From: Paractinoplanes ovalisporus
GTDB lineage: Bacteria; Actinomycetota; Actinomycetes; Mycobacteriales; Micromonosporaceae
DNA: 64,000 nucleotides
Direction of reading: 5' to 3'
Assembly (NCBI RefSeq): GCF_016834655.1
Contig: NZ_JAENHP010000019.1
Coordinates: 1-64,000, forward strand
Below are positions 16,420 through 24,699 of this stretch, piece after piece. Under the pieces are notes generated by a model. The model saw nothing but the letters and a program-made list of their open reading frames with translations. It ran no database searches and was not told the origin of the DNA. Both the position numbers and the translations under genes were made by a program. Numbering within the stretch: the first letter of the stretch is position 1; every line of letters starts with the position of its first letter.

Positions 16420-16670
16420 CGGCCGGTGCAGGTGGTCGGGGCCTCGCCGTCCACGCGGTCGACCAGCACGGTGTCGAGGACCGCTCCCAGTTCGGCCGGC
16501 TCCACGCCGTACTGGTCGCTGCGCCCCTCGTGGAAGTCTGTGGCCGCGCTCATCGGAACCACGCTCAGCCGGACCTCGTAGCGCTGCCCGGACGACTCGT
16601 TGCCCTGGCCGAAATACTGGGCACCCTCCCACGAGCTGAGGCCGGCCGGCTCGTCCCAGTCGTGGACCAT
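16416..16670 (-). CDS. small hypothetical protein downstream of FHA gene
   Basis: An 84-residue frame beginning 9 bp after the FHA-protein stop and ending in overlap with the converging MFS gene. The protein is acidic and mixed in composition (HDWDEPAGLSSWEGAQYFGQ near its start) with no membrane segment or recognised domain. Composition and its tight placement support a real gene, but the ribosome site is poor. It could also be the relic of a longer gene. Confidence 0.4.
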   Translation of the reverse strand: MVHDWDEPAGLSSWEGAQYFGQGNESSGQRYEVRLSVVPMSAATDFHEGRSDQYGVEPAELGAVLDTVLVDRVDGEAPTTCTGR

Positions 16671-16679
16671 CCGGCTCGG

Positions 16680-17450
16680 TCATCCCAGCCTCCGTGGCGG
16701 CAGATCGCCGAGATCGGCCCGGGTGACCGCGCCGTACTCCACGGCCCATCGGGCGAGCGCGAGCCGCAGATCGACCCGTACGTCCGGTGACAGCAGCCCC
16801 GGCACTCCGGCCGCCGACAACCGTTCCCGGACCTCCTTGACGACGTTGCGGGCGTAGTCGTGGGTGAGCCCGAGCCGGGCCGCGATCTCGCCGGTGGTCC
16901 GCGGCCGGGCGTCGTCGCCGTTGCGCGTCAGCAGCGGCTCGCAGAGGGCGATCAGCGCCCGCCGCTGGGACGGGGTGAGCAATGCTGCCTTGTCCCGTCC
17001 GGCCCGGCGCCCGCCGAGGCTCAGCGCGCGATGGCCGACCAGGTCGCGGTCCTCGGCGCCACGGGTCGGTGGCTCGCGCGGGTCGGGGACCACCGGCGCC
17101 GGGTGGAGCAGGCCACCGGCGTCGACCCGGACGCTCACCGGCTCGTCGTCGCGCCCGGCGAACACCACGTCGAAGACGGGACGGCCCACCGAGGTGCCGG
17201 CCTTGCCCGGGGCGACGCGCTCGTCCTCGCCGGCCGGGGGCCGGATCGCCAGCGGCTTCTGCTCCGACTGGTTGAGGACGACCACCATGTCGGACCCGAC
17301 GCGCAGCAGGCACGCGTGCCGCGAGATCTCGTCGGGCGCGAGCCGCAGGTCGCAGTCCTGGCCGCGGCCGATCGTCAGGGAATCGCCCGGCCGCAGCGCC
17401 CAGCGCTGCCCGCCGTAGCTCACCAGGACCCCACCGGTGATACCACTCAT
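16680..17450 (-). CDS. FHA-domain protein with C-terminal helix-turn-helix
   Basis: A 256-residue protein. Residues 5-95 form a forkhead-associated domain, which binds phosphothreonine peptides: the GR of TIGRGQDCDLRL and the SRH of DEISRHACLL are the phosphate-contacting motifs. The C-terminal ~100 residues (LTPSQRRALIALCEPLL, then TTGEIAARLGLTHDYARNVV) form a helix-turn-helix resembling sigma-region-4-like domains. The combination suggests a protein whose contacts are switched by a Ser/Thr kinase; one such kinase lies 1.5 kb away. ATG 17450 follows GAGGAGG. The direct target of the HTH is unknown. Confidence 0.85.
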   Translation of the reverse strand: MSGITGGVLVSYGGQRWALRPGDSLTIGRGQDCDLRLAPDEISRHACLLRVGSDMVVVLNQSEQKPLAIRPPAGEDERVAPGKAGTSVGRPVFDVVFAGRDDEPVSVRVDAGGLLHPAPVVPDPREPPTRGAEDRDLVGHRALSLGGRRAGRDKAALLTPSQRRALIALCEPLLTRNGDDARPRTTGEIAARLGLTHDYARNVVKEVRERLSAAGVPGLLSPDVRVDLRLALARWAVEYGAVTRADLGDLPPRRLG

Positions 17451-17778
17451 GGCCCGTGTCCTCCTCGACGACCGCCAAGCCGAGGCGCAGCGTAGACCGG
17501 GCTCACGCATACCGGTCAATTCGATCTTCGTCACCGTGTGTAAGGGGCTGAGCTGGGAAAATGCCCGCCAGGAAGATCGAGAGTGACGATTCTGTCGCCA
17601 ACTCGACTCAGAGAAGTGACGCGACCCGGAGCGTGGCCGGACGCTCTCCGTGACCCCCGGTGGTGCCGGAGCCGGCGGCGGCCCGCGCCCGCAGTCCACC
17701 TGATCATGTTCTGAGGAGCGCCGGGCAGGTACCTTGTGTCGGGCGCGTCCTCCGATCGCGCTGGGGAGGTGGCATGGG
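17451..17778. other. divergent intergenic region, FHA / LacI
   Basis: A 328-bp gap between the divergent FHA and LacI genes. It must hold promoters in both directions. I see no convincing LacI-type palindrome, RNA gene or repeat in it. Confidence 0.4.
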
Positions 17779-18789
17779 ATGACTACGGAGCGGAATCGGG
17801 CCAGCGGGCGACCGACCCTCGAAGAGGTCGCCGTGCGTGCCGGCGTCGGTCGGGGCACCGTGTCCCGGGTGGTGAACGGCTCGGCCCAGGTCAGCCCGCG
17901 GGCGCGGCAGGCCGTCGAAGACGCCATCCAGGAGCTCGGCTACGTGCCCAACCGGGCCGCCCGCACCCTGGTCACCCAGCGGACCGACTCGATCGCCCTG
18001 GTGATCTTCGAGTCGGGCGAGCGGTTCTTCGCCGAGCCGTTCTTCGGGCGCATCGTGCAGTCGATCTCCTCGGTGCTCGTGGCCCGCAACCTCCAGATGG
18101 TCCTCATGATCGCGCAGGCGCCGGAGGAGCGCCGCCGGTTGGAGGGCTACCTGACCCGTCAGCACGTCGACGGCGCGCTCCTGCTCTCGCTGCACGGGGA
18201 CGACCCGCTGCCGGCGGTGCTCGAGGAGCGGGGAGTCGCCACCGTCCGGGCCGGGCGTCCCACGTACGCGGAAAGGGGCACCTACGTCGACGCGGACAAC
18301 CGGGCCGGCGCGCGCGAGGCCGTCTCCTACCTGTGGTCGCAGGGGCGCCGCCGCATCGCCGCGATCACCGGGCCGCTCGACATGGCGGCCGGCATCGCCC
18401 GCCTCGAGGGCTACCGCGACGTGGTCGGCGACGGTCCGGTCGCGTTCGGCGACTTCAGCGAGGAGTCGGGCGCGGCGGCCATGTGGCGGCTGATCGAGCA
18501 GTACCCCGACCTCGACGCCGTCTTCGCCGCCTCCGACATGATGGCCGCGGGTGCGCTGCAGGTGCTGCGCCAGCACGGGCGCCGCGTCCCCGACGACGTC
18601 GCCGTGATCGGCTTCGACGACTCGGTGATCGCCCGGCACACCGATCCGCCGCTGACCAGCGTCGACCAGCCCATCGCCGAGATGGGCCGCGAGATGGTGC
18701 GCCTGCTGCTCGCCAAGATCGACGGCGACGAGATCGGCGACAGCGAGATCGTGCTCCCGACAAGCCTGGTGATCCGCGGTTCGGCCTGA
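17779..18789 (+). CDS. LacI-family transcriptional regulator
   Basis: A 336-residue LacI/GalR regulator. Residues 12-60 form the LacI HTH and hinge (TLEEVAVRAGVGRGTVSRVV, then NRAARTLVTQ), followed by a periplasmic-binding-protein-like sugar-sensing domain with the C-terminal VAVIGFDDSVIARHTDPPLT signature. Such proteins normally repress carbohydrate genes. ATG 17779 is preceded by GGGGAGG; an earlier in-frame start at 17734 would add 15 residues. No sugar gene is adjacent, so the target is not apparent; the broken glucoamylase is 8 kb away. Confidence 0.92.
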   Translation: MTTERNRASGRPTLEEVAVRAGVGRGTVSRVVNGSAQVSPRARQAVEDAIQELGYVPNRAARTLVTQRTDSIALVIFESGERFFAEPFFGRIVQSISSVLVARNLQMVLMIAQAPEERRRLEGYLTRQHVDGALLLSLHGDDPLPAVLEERGVATVRAGRPTYAERGTYVDADNRAGAREAVSYLWSQGRRRIAAITGPLDMAAGIARLEGYRDVVGDGPVAFGDFSEESGAAAMWRLIEQYPDLDAVFAASDMMAAGALQVLRQHGRRVPDDVAVIGFDDSVIARHTDPPLTSVDQPIAEMGREMVRLLLAKIDGDEIGDSEIVLPTSLVIRGSA

Positions 18790-18965
18790 GAGTTATCCAC
18801 AATTCTGGACTGTCCACAGCACGGCCATGGTGGGGCTCCCTAGATCGGCCGATCCTGGGATAATTGCTGGTGGCGGGGGACCCCCGGTGGAGGGCGGGCC
18901 CCTGTGTTGGGCGTGTTGGGCGTGTCTTGGCGTGGCGGCTCGGCGGTGGGTTGTGGCGGGCCGGG

Positions 18966-20447
18966 TCACATGCCGGCGGCTCGGTCCAAGTCGGCCAAGC
19001 GGGAGCGCAGCTGGGATGCCTGGGACGACGACAGGCTGCCCTCACCGGCGCGGTCGTTGACTTTGCGGCGCAGGGCGTCGATCCGGCTGTCGATGTTGTC
19101 GGCGTCCGGGTTGTTCAGGGGCTGCAGCAGGTTGAGCAGGTCGGTCTGCACGTCGGAGCGGATGTCGGCGCCCTCGACCGCGCTGCGGAAGCGGCTCACC
19201 GCGTCGTCGAAGTCGAGCGTGGGGGCCGGCTTCGGGGTGGGGGAGAACGACGACGGCGTGGTTGTCCGGGGGCTGACGGGAGTGCGCAGGGGCGCGGCCG
19301 ACGGCGAGACTATGACCGCGGGCGGCGGGGGCTCGGGGGCGGCGGTCTCGTCGCCCTCGCGGGGCCAGTTGATGGCGACCAGTGCGCCACCGGCCGCGGC
19401 GATCAGGGCCACCACCGCGGCGCCGAGCACCCAGCGCCGGGTCGGCGAGGGAGTCAGCGCGACCGTCGCGGCCGCCGCCCGGCCGGGGGTGTAGGCGCGT
19501 CCGCCCGCGCGGGACGGGAGGTCGGGAGTAGTGGAACGGGCGCCCGTCGGGCGGAGCGGTGCGGTTCCCTGGTGGGCGCCCGTGCCGTTCATCGGGTGGG
19601 CGCCGCTCGGGCGGTTGGCGGGGGCGGGAGCCGTGGAGTCGTCCTTGAGCCACAGTGCGGTCAGGTCGAAGCGGATCTCGTCGGCGCCGGGGCGTTCCTC
19701 GGGCAGTTCGGCCAGGCAGCGCCCGACGATGTCGCGGAACCGGGGCGGCAGCTGGGCGGGCAGCTCGCGGGGGCCGGTGGCCCGGGCCGCGGCCAGTTCC
19801 TCCCACGTGTCCACCGGGTAGGGCGGGTCGCCCGTCACCATCTCGAACAGCAGCACACCCAGCCCGTACACGTCGGTCGCGGGTTCGGCCGGCATGCCGT
19901 CGAGGCGTTCCGGGGCGACGTAGGCGGGGGTGCCGAACGTCGAGCCGGTGTCGTCGTCGTCCGGCTCGCCGGCGGTCGCGCTGATGCCGAAGTCGAGGAT
20001 CTTGATGCCGTTGGGGGTGAGCATGACGTTGCCGGGCTTGATGTCTCGGTGTACGACGCCGTTGGCGTGGGCCGCGGCCAGCGCGTCGGCCACCGCGGCC
20101 CCGATGCGGGCGGCTTCGGGCAGTTCGATCGCCTCGCGTTCGAGCCGGGCCGCCACACTCTCGCCGGCCAGCAACTCCATCACCACGAAGGGCGCGACCG
20201 TCCCGTCCGGACGGACCGCCTCACGGTAGTCGTGGACGGCCGCGATGTTGGGGTGGGAGAGCTTGGCCGCCATGCGGGCCTCGCGCCAGACGACCTGGGC
20301 GCCCAGGGGCAGCTTGACCGCCACCGGCCGGGCCAGGAGTTCGTCGTCGGCGCGCCAGATCGTCGACATGCCACCGGTTTCGAGGAGCGTGACCAGGCGG
20401 TAACGCGCCGCCAGCAGGGTTCCCGCATTCGGCCACTCTTCGCTCAC
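18966..20447 (-). CDS. membrane Ser/Thr protein kinase (PknB-like)
   Basis: A 493-residue Hanks-type kinase. Residues 12-270 hold the kinase domain: glycine loop ETGGMSTIW, VAVK lysine, catalytic VVHRDIKPGNVML, ILDFGIS magnesium loop and GTPAYVAPE activation segment. A Pro/Thr/Ala-rich juxtamembrane stretch leads to one membrane helix near residues 355-375, then a Pro/Ser-rich linker and an extracellular helical domain of ~100 residues ending in SQASQLRSRLADLDRAAG. No PASTA repeats. GTG 20447 matches the usual family start; an in-frame ATG at 20486 would add 13 residues. The LamG gene lies just upstream on the same strand. Confidence 0.9.
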   Translation of the reverse strand: MSEEWPNAGTLLAARYRLVTLLETGGMSTIWRADDELLARPVAVKLPLGAQVVWREARMAAKLSHPNIAAVHDYREAVRPDGTVAPFVVMELLAGESVAARLEREAIELPEAARIGAAVADALAAAHANGVVHRDIKPGNVMLTPNGIKILDFGISATAGEPDDDDTGSTFGTPAYVAPERLDGMPAEPATDVYGLGVLLFEMVTGDPPYPVDTWEELAAARATGPRELPAQLPPRFRDIVGRCLAELPEERPGADEIRFDLTALWLKDDSTAPAPANRPSGAHPMNGTGAHQGTAPLRPTGARSTTPDLPSRAGGRAYTPGRAAAATVALTPSPTRRWVLGAAVVALIAAAGGALVAINWPREGDETAAPEPPPPAVIVSPSAAPLRTPVSPRTTTPSSFSPTPKPAPTLDFDDAVSRFRSAVEGADIRSDVQTDLLNLLQPLNNPDADNIDSRIDALRRKVNDRAGEGSLSSSQASQLRSRLADLDRAAGM

Positions 20448-20481
20448 CCGCAGAACATTCGCCCGGATCGTGACGGGTGTC

Positions 20482-20501
20482 AACACCTGTTACCTGGTGT
20501 T
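20482..20501. terminator. weak hairpin after LamG gene
   Basis: AACACC (20482-20487) pairs with GGTGTT (20496-20501) and overlaps the LamG stop codon. It lies 35 bp before the kinase start, so it could be a terminator or a leader element of the kinase transcript. Confidence 0.3.
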
Positions 20502-21219
20502 ACCAGCCGGGGTCGTCTACGTCCACGGCGATGTAGTCGATGTCTCCGGCGAAGTAGTCGCAGCCCACATCGACCTGGTCGCAGTTCGTCTTGCCGCCGA
20601 TCGAGATGGGCCACGAGTTCGCGATCGTTCCGGTCCAGCCGGCGCGGGAAGCGACCACGCGCTGGTCGACGATCAGGGTCACGCCGTCGCGGGTGCGCTC
20701 ACAGCGGACGGTGTGCCACTGCCCGTCGTTGATCGGCTTGGGGGCGGTCACGAGCAGCGACGTGCGGGAGCCGCGGAACCAGCACTGCACCCGTCCGTTG
20801 GGGATCTGGAGTTTGAAGCTGCCGCCCGGGACGGTGGCCTGTCCCTTCTGGACGATGTTGCCGAAGTGGTCGCGGGTGCGCAGCCGCATGCCGATGGCGT
20901 AGTCGCGGTCGCCGGGGTCGAGCCGGTCGTCGTCGGGGACGATCACCACGTGGCCGGGCCTGGTGGGCGGGGTGTCCGGCTCCAGCCGTTCGAAGCCGTA
21001 CGCGATGCGGTCGCCGGACCGGAGGCCGACCGCGACGTCACGCCCGATGCGGCCGTCGAAGCCGTGCCCGGTGACGTCGCGCATGGTGCGGGAGCCGGGC
21101 GGCTCGTTCATGGTCCAGTAGGCCAGCTCGTAGTCCGGTGAGGCGGTGGCCGCGCCCCCGCTGGTGGCCAGCAGGCCCAAGGTGGCCATGGAGACAACCC
21201 AAAAACGTCGCTTCTTCAT
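20500..21219 (-). CDS. secreted LamG/concanavalin A-like domain protein
   Basis: A 239-residue exported protein. Residues 1-27 are a signal peptide (MKKRRF, hydrophobic core, AATA cleavage region). The rest is a single laminin-G/ConA-like lectin domain: it starts with YWTMNEPPGS, contains the QKGQATVPGGSFKLQI strand pair, GQWHTVRCERT and a closing CDYFAGDIDYIAVD strand. Such jelly-roll domains bind glycans or proteins at the cell surface; the ligand is unknown. No enzymatic domain is attached. The 5' region (21220-21260) is AT-rich, as expected of a promoter. Confidence 0.85.
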   Translation of the reverse strand: MKKRRFWVVSMATLGLLATSGGAATASPDYELAYWTMNEPPGSRTMRDVTGHGFDGRIGRDVAVGLRSGDRIAYGFERLEPDTPPTRPGHVVIVPDDDRLDPGDRDYAIGMRLRTRDHFGNIVQKGQATVPGGSFKLQIPNGRVQCWFRGSRTSLLVTAPKPINDGQWHTVRCERTRDGVTLIVDQRVVASRAGWTGTIANSWPISIGGKTNCDQVDVGCDYFAGDIDYIAVDVDDPGW

Positions 21220-21391
21220 GGCTCATCCCCAATAGCGTTTTATTTCCAGATATGACGTTTTGATCCTACGCAGGCCGGATCGTGCCTGTACAGGCGTGGT
21301 GCGGATTCGCTCGGTCGCCGGACATCGTTGGGAACCGCGTATGCGGATGTCATGATGTGACCGGTCGCGCAGGGGAGGAGTCGAGGCAGCG

Positions 21392-21739
21392 GTGGGGCGC
21401 TTCGAGGCGAAAACGGACGAGCATGCCGGTCACGTGCGCGTGACCCTGGCCGGCGACTGCGACCTCGCGGTCCGCGACCAGCTGCACACCGTCCTGGCCG
21501 ACGCGCTCGGGTCGTCCCCGGTGGTCGTGGTCGACCTCGGGGCCGTCGAGTTCCTCGACTCGAGCGGCGTCCACGCGCTGATCGTCGCCCACCACGCGGC
21601 CCGGGCCCGGGGCGGCCGGGTCACCGTGGTCAACGCGACCGGCGCCGTCGCCTCCGTCCTCGACATCACCGGCGTGGCCGAACTGCTGGGCCCCCAAGAC
21701 GTCCCGGCGCCGCCGGAGCAGGCACGAGCCGACGGATGA
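21392..21739 (+). CDS. STAS-domain anti-sigma factor antagonist
   Basis: A 115-residue RsbV/SpoIIAA-like protein. The core shows CDLAVRDQLHTVL, then VVVDLGAVEFLDSSGVHALI, where the first Ser of DSSG is the usual phosphorylation site. In partner switching the dephosphorylated form traps the anti-sigma kinase and frees a sigma factor. GTG 21392 follows GGGGAGGAG. The stop overlaps the ATG of the next gene, an ATP-binding anti-sigma factor, so the two are an expected functional pair. Confidence 0.9.
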   Translation: MGRFEAKTDEHAGHVRVTLAGDCDLAVRDQLHTVLADALGSSPVVVVDLGAVEFLDSSGVHALIVAHHAARARGGRVTVVNATGAVASVLDITGVAELLGPQDVPAPPEQARADG

Positions 21740-22122
21740 ACGCCCGGAGCTTCGAGACCTCGTACGCGGAACCGGGCGACCTGGCCAAGGTGCGTGCGTT
21801 CGTCCGGGACCGTTCGACCGGCCTGGGCCTGCCCGAGGAACGCGCCGAACTGCTCACCCTGGCCGTCAGCGAGCTGGCCACGAACACGCTGCAGCACACC
21901 GCGGGCGGCGGCGTCGTGCGTCTGTGGGCCTCGGACGGCCGCGTGATCTGCGACGTGATCGACGGCGGGCCGATCCGCACGCTGGGCCGGACGATGCCGG
22001 CCGCCGACGCGCTGCGCGGGCGCGGCCTGGCGATCGTCGAGAGCATCTGCGACGAGGTGGGCGTCGAGACGGCCGGAGACGGCACCCGCGTCCGCCTCGA
22101 GCTCAACCTCAAAGCGAGCTGA
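21736..22122 (+). CDS. RsbW-like anti-sigma factor (HATPase_c_2)
   Basis: A 128-residue GHKL ATP-binding protein. The N-box is in LAVSELATNTLQHT, the D-G box in CDVIDGG and the glycine box in LRGRGLAIVESI. It should bind a sigma factor and phosphorylate the STAS protein encoded immediately upstream. No sigma-factor gene is nearby, so the client sigma is encoded elsewhere. The gene overlaps its upstream partner by 4 nt and converges, with 6 bp between stops, on the SpoIIE-type phosphatase gene. Confidence 0.9.
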   Translation: MNARSFETSYAEPGDLAKVRAFVRDRSTGLGLPEERAELLTLAVSELATNTLQHTAGGGVVRLWASDGRVICDVIDGGPIRTLGRTMPAADALRGRGLAIVESICDEVGVETAGDGTRVRLELNLKAS

Positions 22123-22128
22123 ACCCCG

Positions 22129-23625
22129 TCAGTCGACGGCCACCAGCAGTGTGCACGTGTCGTCGCCGGGGCTCGGCCGGGTCAGGCGGACGACCAGCGC
22201 CGCCATCTCGGCCGGGTCGTGCGAGGCCGACGCCAGCCGGTCGAGCACCTCGGGCAGCAGCGGTGGCCCGCTGCGCCGCTCGACCAGGCCGTCGGTGTAG
22301 AGCAGCAGCAGGTCACCCCGGGCCAGCTGCGGGCTCAGGGTCGAATAGGTGGCCCGCTCGTCGGCGCCCAGCAGCATGCCCTCGGTCAGGGGCAGTGGCT
22401 CGGCCCGGCCGTCGCGGGCCAGCAGCGGCGCCGCGTGACCGGCCCGGCCCCACACCAGCGAGCGCGACACCGGGTCGAAGACGCCCAGCACGGCCGTGCC
22501 GGTCAGGCGCAGCTTGCCGCACAGGCGGTTGAGATGGCCGAGCAGCACCGCGGGGTCGTGCACGCCGATCGACAGCCACGCGATGAGCGCGAACCTCAGG
22601 TGCGCCATCCCGTTCGCCGCGCCCAGACCGTGCCCGGCCACGTCGCCCACCGCCAGCATCACCCGGCCGTCGGCCAGCTCCTCGGCGTGGTACCAGTCGC
22701 CGCCGACCTGGATCGTGTTCTCGGCCGGTAGATAGTTGACCAGCACGCTCAGCCCGGGCAGCGGCAGCGGCTCGCGCGGCACCGGCTGGATCATGTGCTG
22801 GAGCTGGGCGGCCAGGCGGTGCTCGGCCAGCGCGGTCATCTCACGGCTGCGCAGCTGGTCACGGAGACGGTCGATGGCCGTACGGGAATCTTCCCGGGCC
22901 GTCACGTCCTGCACCACCGCGTTGATCTTCAGGGGCTGGCCGGTGGCGTCGCTGACCAGGTCGGAGAGAACGCGCAGATGCTTCACGGCCGAGCCGACCC
23001 GGAAGCGGACGGTCACGTCGGACGCGGCGCCGCTGTCCAGCGTCTGCCAGGCCGTCTCGCTCAGGCCACGGTCCTCGCTGAGCATCGCCGTCGCCTGCTC
23101 GGTGCGCGACAGCGGACCCAGCGCGGGGTCGCGCTCGAAGATCCGGTACATGCCGGGTGACCACTCGGTGGCGCCCGTGGTCAGGTCGTACTCCGACCAT
23201 CCGAGGCTGCCCAGCAGTTCGGTGTTGTGGGCGCGCCGGCGGTCCTCGTCGAGCCGCTGCCACCAGACCAGCAGGCCGCCGAGCACCCGGTGGACGGTCA
23301 CGTCGAAGAGTGAATGTGCGACGACGCCGGACTTCTTCTCGTCGTACCGGAAATCGGCGATCTTCCCCGGCTCGCCGGTGCGCAGGACCTCGAGGTAGAT
23401 CTGCCAGAGCTCACCGCCGACGATGCTCGGGTAGAGCTCGCTGAGAAGCTCGTCGATCCGGCGGGCGCCACGGTGGTAGATGTCGTCGGCCGTTCCGCCC
23501 GCCGCCGCCACAAGGAAGTCCGTCACCGTGCCGTCTTCGCTGGTCACGGGCAGCAGCCACGAGCAGCCCGCCGGAATGACGGACAACATTTCCCGTACGA
23601 CGCGGGCGACGTCAGCGTCGGCCAT
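22129..23625 (-). CDS. PAS-domain PP2C (SpoIIE/RsbU-type) phosphatase
   Basis: A 498-residue protein. Residues 1-130 look like a PAS/GAF-like sensor, residues 140-265 a PAS domain (SEYDLTTGATEWSPGMYRIF), followed by a coiled segment and a PP2C phosphatase domain from about residue 290. Metal-binding aspartates are visible in VGGDWYHAEEL, VGDVAGHGLGAA, LLYTDGLVERR and GDDTCTLLV. It should dephosphorylate a STAS antagonist, most simply the product of 21392-21739, and so couple a sensed signal to sigma release. It faces the STAS/RsbW pair tail to tail and is transcribed separately. Confidence 0.92.
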   Translation of the reverse strand: MADADVARVVREMLSVIPAGCSWLLPVTSEDGTVTDFLVAAAGGTADDIYHRGARRIDELLSELYPSIVGGELWQIYLEVLRTGEPGKIADFRYDEKKSGVVAHSLFDVTVHRVLGGLLVWWQRLDEDRRRAHNTELLGSLGWSEYDLTTGATEWSPGMYRIFERDPALGPLSRTEQATAMLSEDRGLSETAWQTLDSGAASDVTVRFRVGSAVKHLRVLSDLVSDATGQPLKINAVVQDVTAREDSRTAIDRLRDQLRSREMTALAEHRLAAQLQHMIQPVPREPLPLPGLSVLVNYLPAENTIQVGGDWYHAEELADGRVMLAVGDVAGHGLGAANGMAHLRFALIAWLSIGVHDPAVLLGHLNRLCGKLRLTGTAVLGVFDPVSRSLVWGRAGHAAPLLARDGRAEPLPLTEGMLLGADERATYSTLSPQLARGDLLLLYTDGLVERRSGPPLLPEVLDRLASASHDPAEMAALVVRLTRPSPGDDTCTLLVAVD

Positions 23626-23775
23626 GCGCTCAGCGTAGTGGGGCCGGGAACGGCGTCGCGGTGACGCACCGCAGCCCCTCGCTAATCCCCTGTTGAGCTT
23701 GGTAGCATCCCGCGGATCACGCCAGCCCCGTGCGAGTGGGCGTATCCCCGGGCTCGCAAAAACGGAGGTCTATCC

Positions 23776-24594
23776 ATGTCCGACAACCGCATGAAGGATC
23801 GTGTCAAAGTGCTGCTCAATGGGACATCAGCGGACAGCCAGACCTCGGAGCATGCCCTCGTCGCGCCGCCGCAGGGTCAGCAGCCCCAGCAGCAGGCCGC
23901 TCAGCAGCAGGCGGCCCAGCCCGTCTCCGCCGCCCCCGGGGGCGCTCAGCCCGGCAACCAGGCCCTGCAGGTGCTGACGCTCGCACAGCGTACGGCCGAG
24001 GAGCACGTGGCCCGGGCCCACCACCAGGCCGACAAGATCCGTACGGACGCTCTGGCCGCCGCCGAGCAGGTCGCCCGCGACGCCCAGGTGCACGCCCACA
24101 ACGTCCGCCGCGAGGCCGAGAAGATCCTGACCGACGCGCGGGCCGCCGCCGAGCAGATCGCCCGCGACTCGCACGCGCGCACCGAAGAGGCCCGCCGCAC
24201 CGCCGAGAAGATCGTCAACGACGCCCGCACGCAGGCCGAGACCGTGGGCGAGGACGCCCAGGCCAACGCCGACCACCTCAACCTGCAGGCCCGCCAGCGC
24301 TACGACGACGTCGTGGGCAGCCTCGGCGCCAAGCGTGAGGCCCTCCAGCAGCAGATCGAGGCGCTCGAGCAGTTCGACCGGGAATACCGCTCCCGCCTGA
24401 CCACCTTCATGCAGGGCCAGCTGCGCGCCCTCTGGGTCGACCAGCCGCAGGTCCAGGGCGAGGTCGACCCCGACGCCGGCAAGCCCGAGACCGGCGGCCG
24501 GCACGGCGCCGACGCCGAGGACGCGGTTCCCGCGCAGCGGCACAGCGAAGAGGACGCCGTGGAATCCGAGGAGGAAGAGCGCGCCGAGCGCTGA
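23776..24594 (+). CDS. DivIVA-like coiled-coil protein
   Basis: A 272-residue protein dominated by a long coiled coil. After a Gln/Ala/Pro-rich N-terminus (residues 25-65), residues 75-170 carry repeated units such as AEKILTDARAAAEQIARDS and AEKIVNDARTQAE, a hendecad-like pattern seen in DivIVA/Wag31-related polarity and cell-envelope scaffold proteins and in ATP-synthase-b-like stalks. A second helical part (ALQQQIEALEQFDREYRSRL) is followed by a highly acidic tail. It lacks the N-terminal DivIVA membrane-binding motif, so a scaffold role is inference. ATG 23776 follows GGAGG. Confidence 0.7.
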   Translation: MSDNRMKDRVKVLLNGTSADSQTSEHALVAPPQGQQPQQQAAQQQAAQPVSAAPGGAQPGNQALQVLTLAQRTAEEHVARAHHQADKIRTDALAAAEQVARDAQVHAHNVRREAEKILTDARAAAEQIARDSHARTEEARRTAEKIVNDARTQAETVGEDAQANADHLNLQARQRYDDVVGSLGAKREALQQQIEALEQFDREYRSRLTTFMQGQLRALWVDQPQVQGEVDPDAGKPETGGRHGADAEDAVPAQRHSEEDAVESEEEERAER

Positions 24595-24699
24595 TTCCGC
24601 GCGAACAGGGCACGCTGGGTTATGGACTCACGTGCATCGGGGTCTTACCGTCGGTAGGTGCGTGGCTCGCCCGGGGCCGCGCCCGACGGGAGCCGTCGC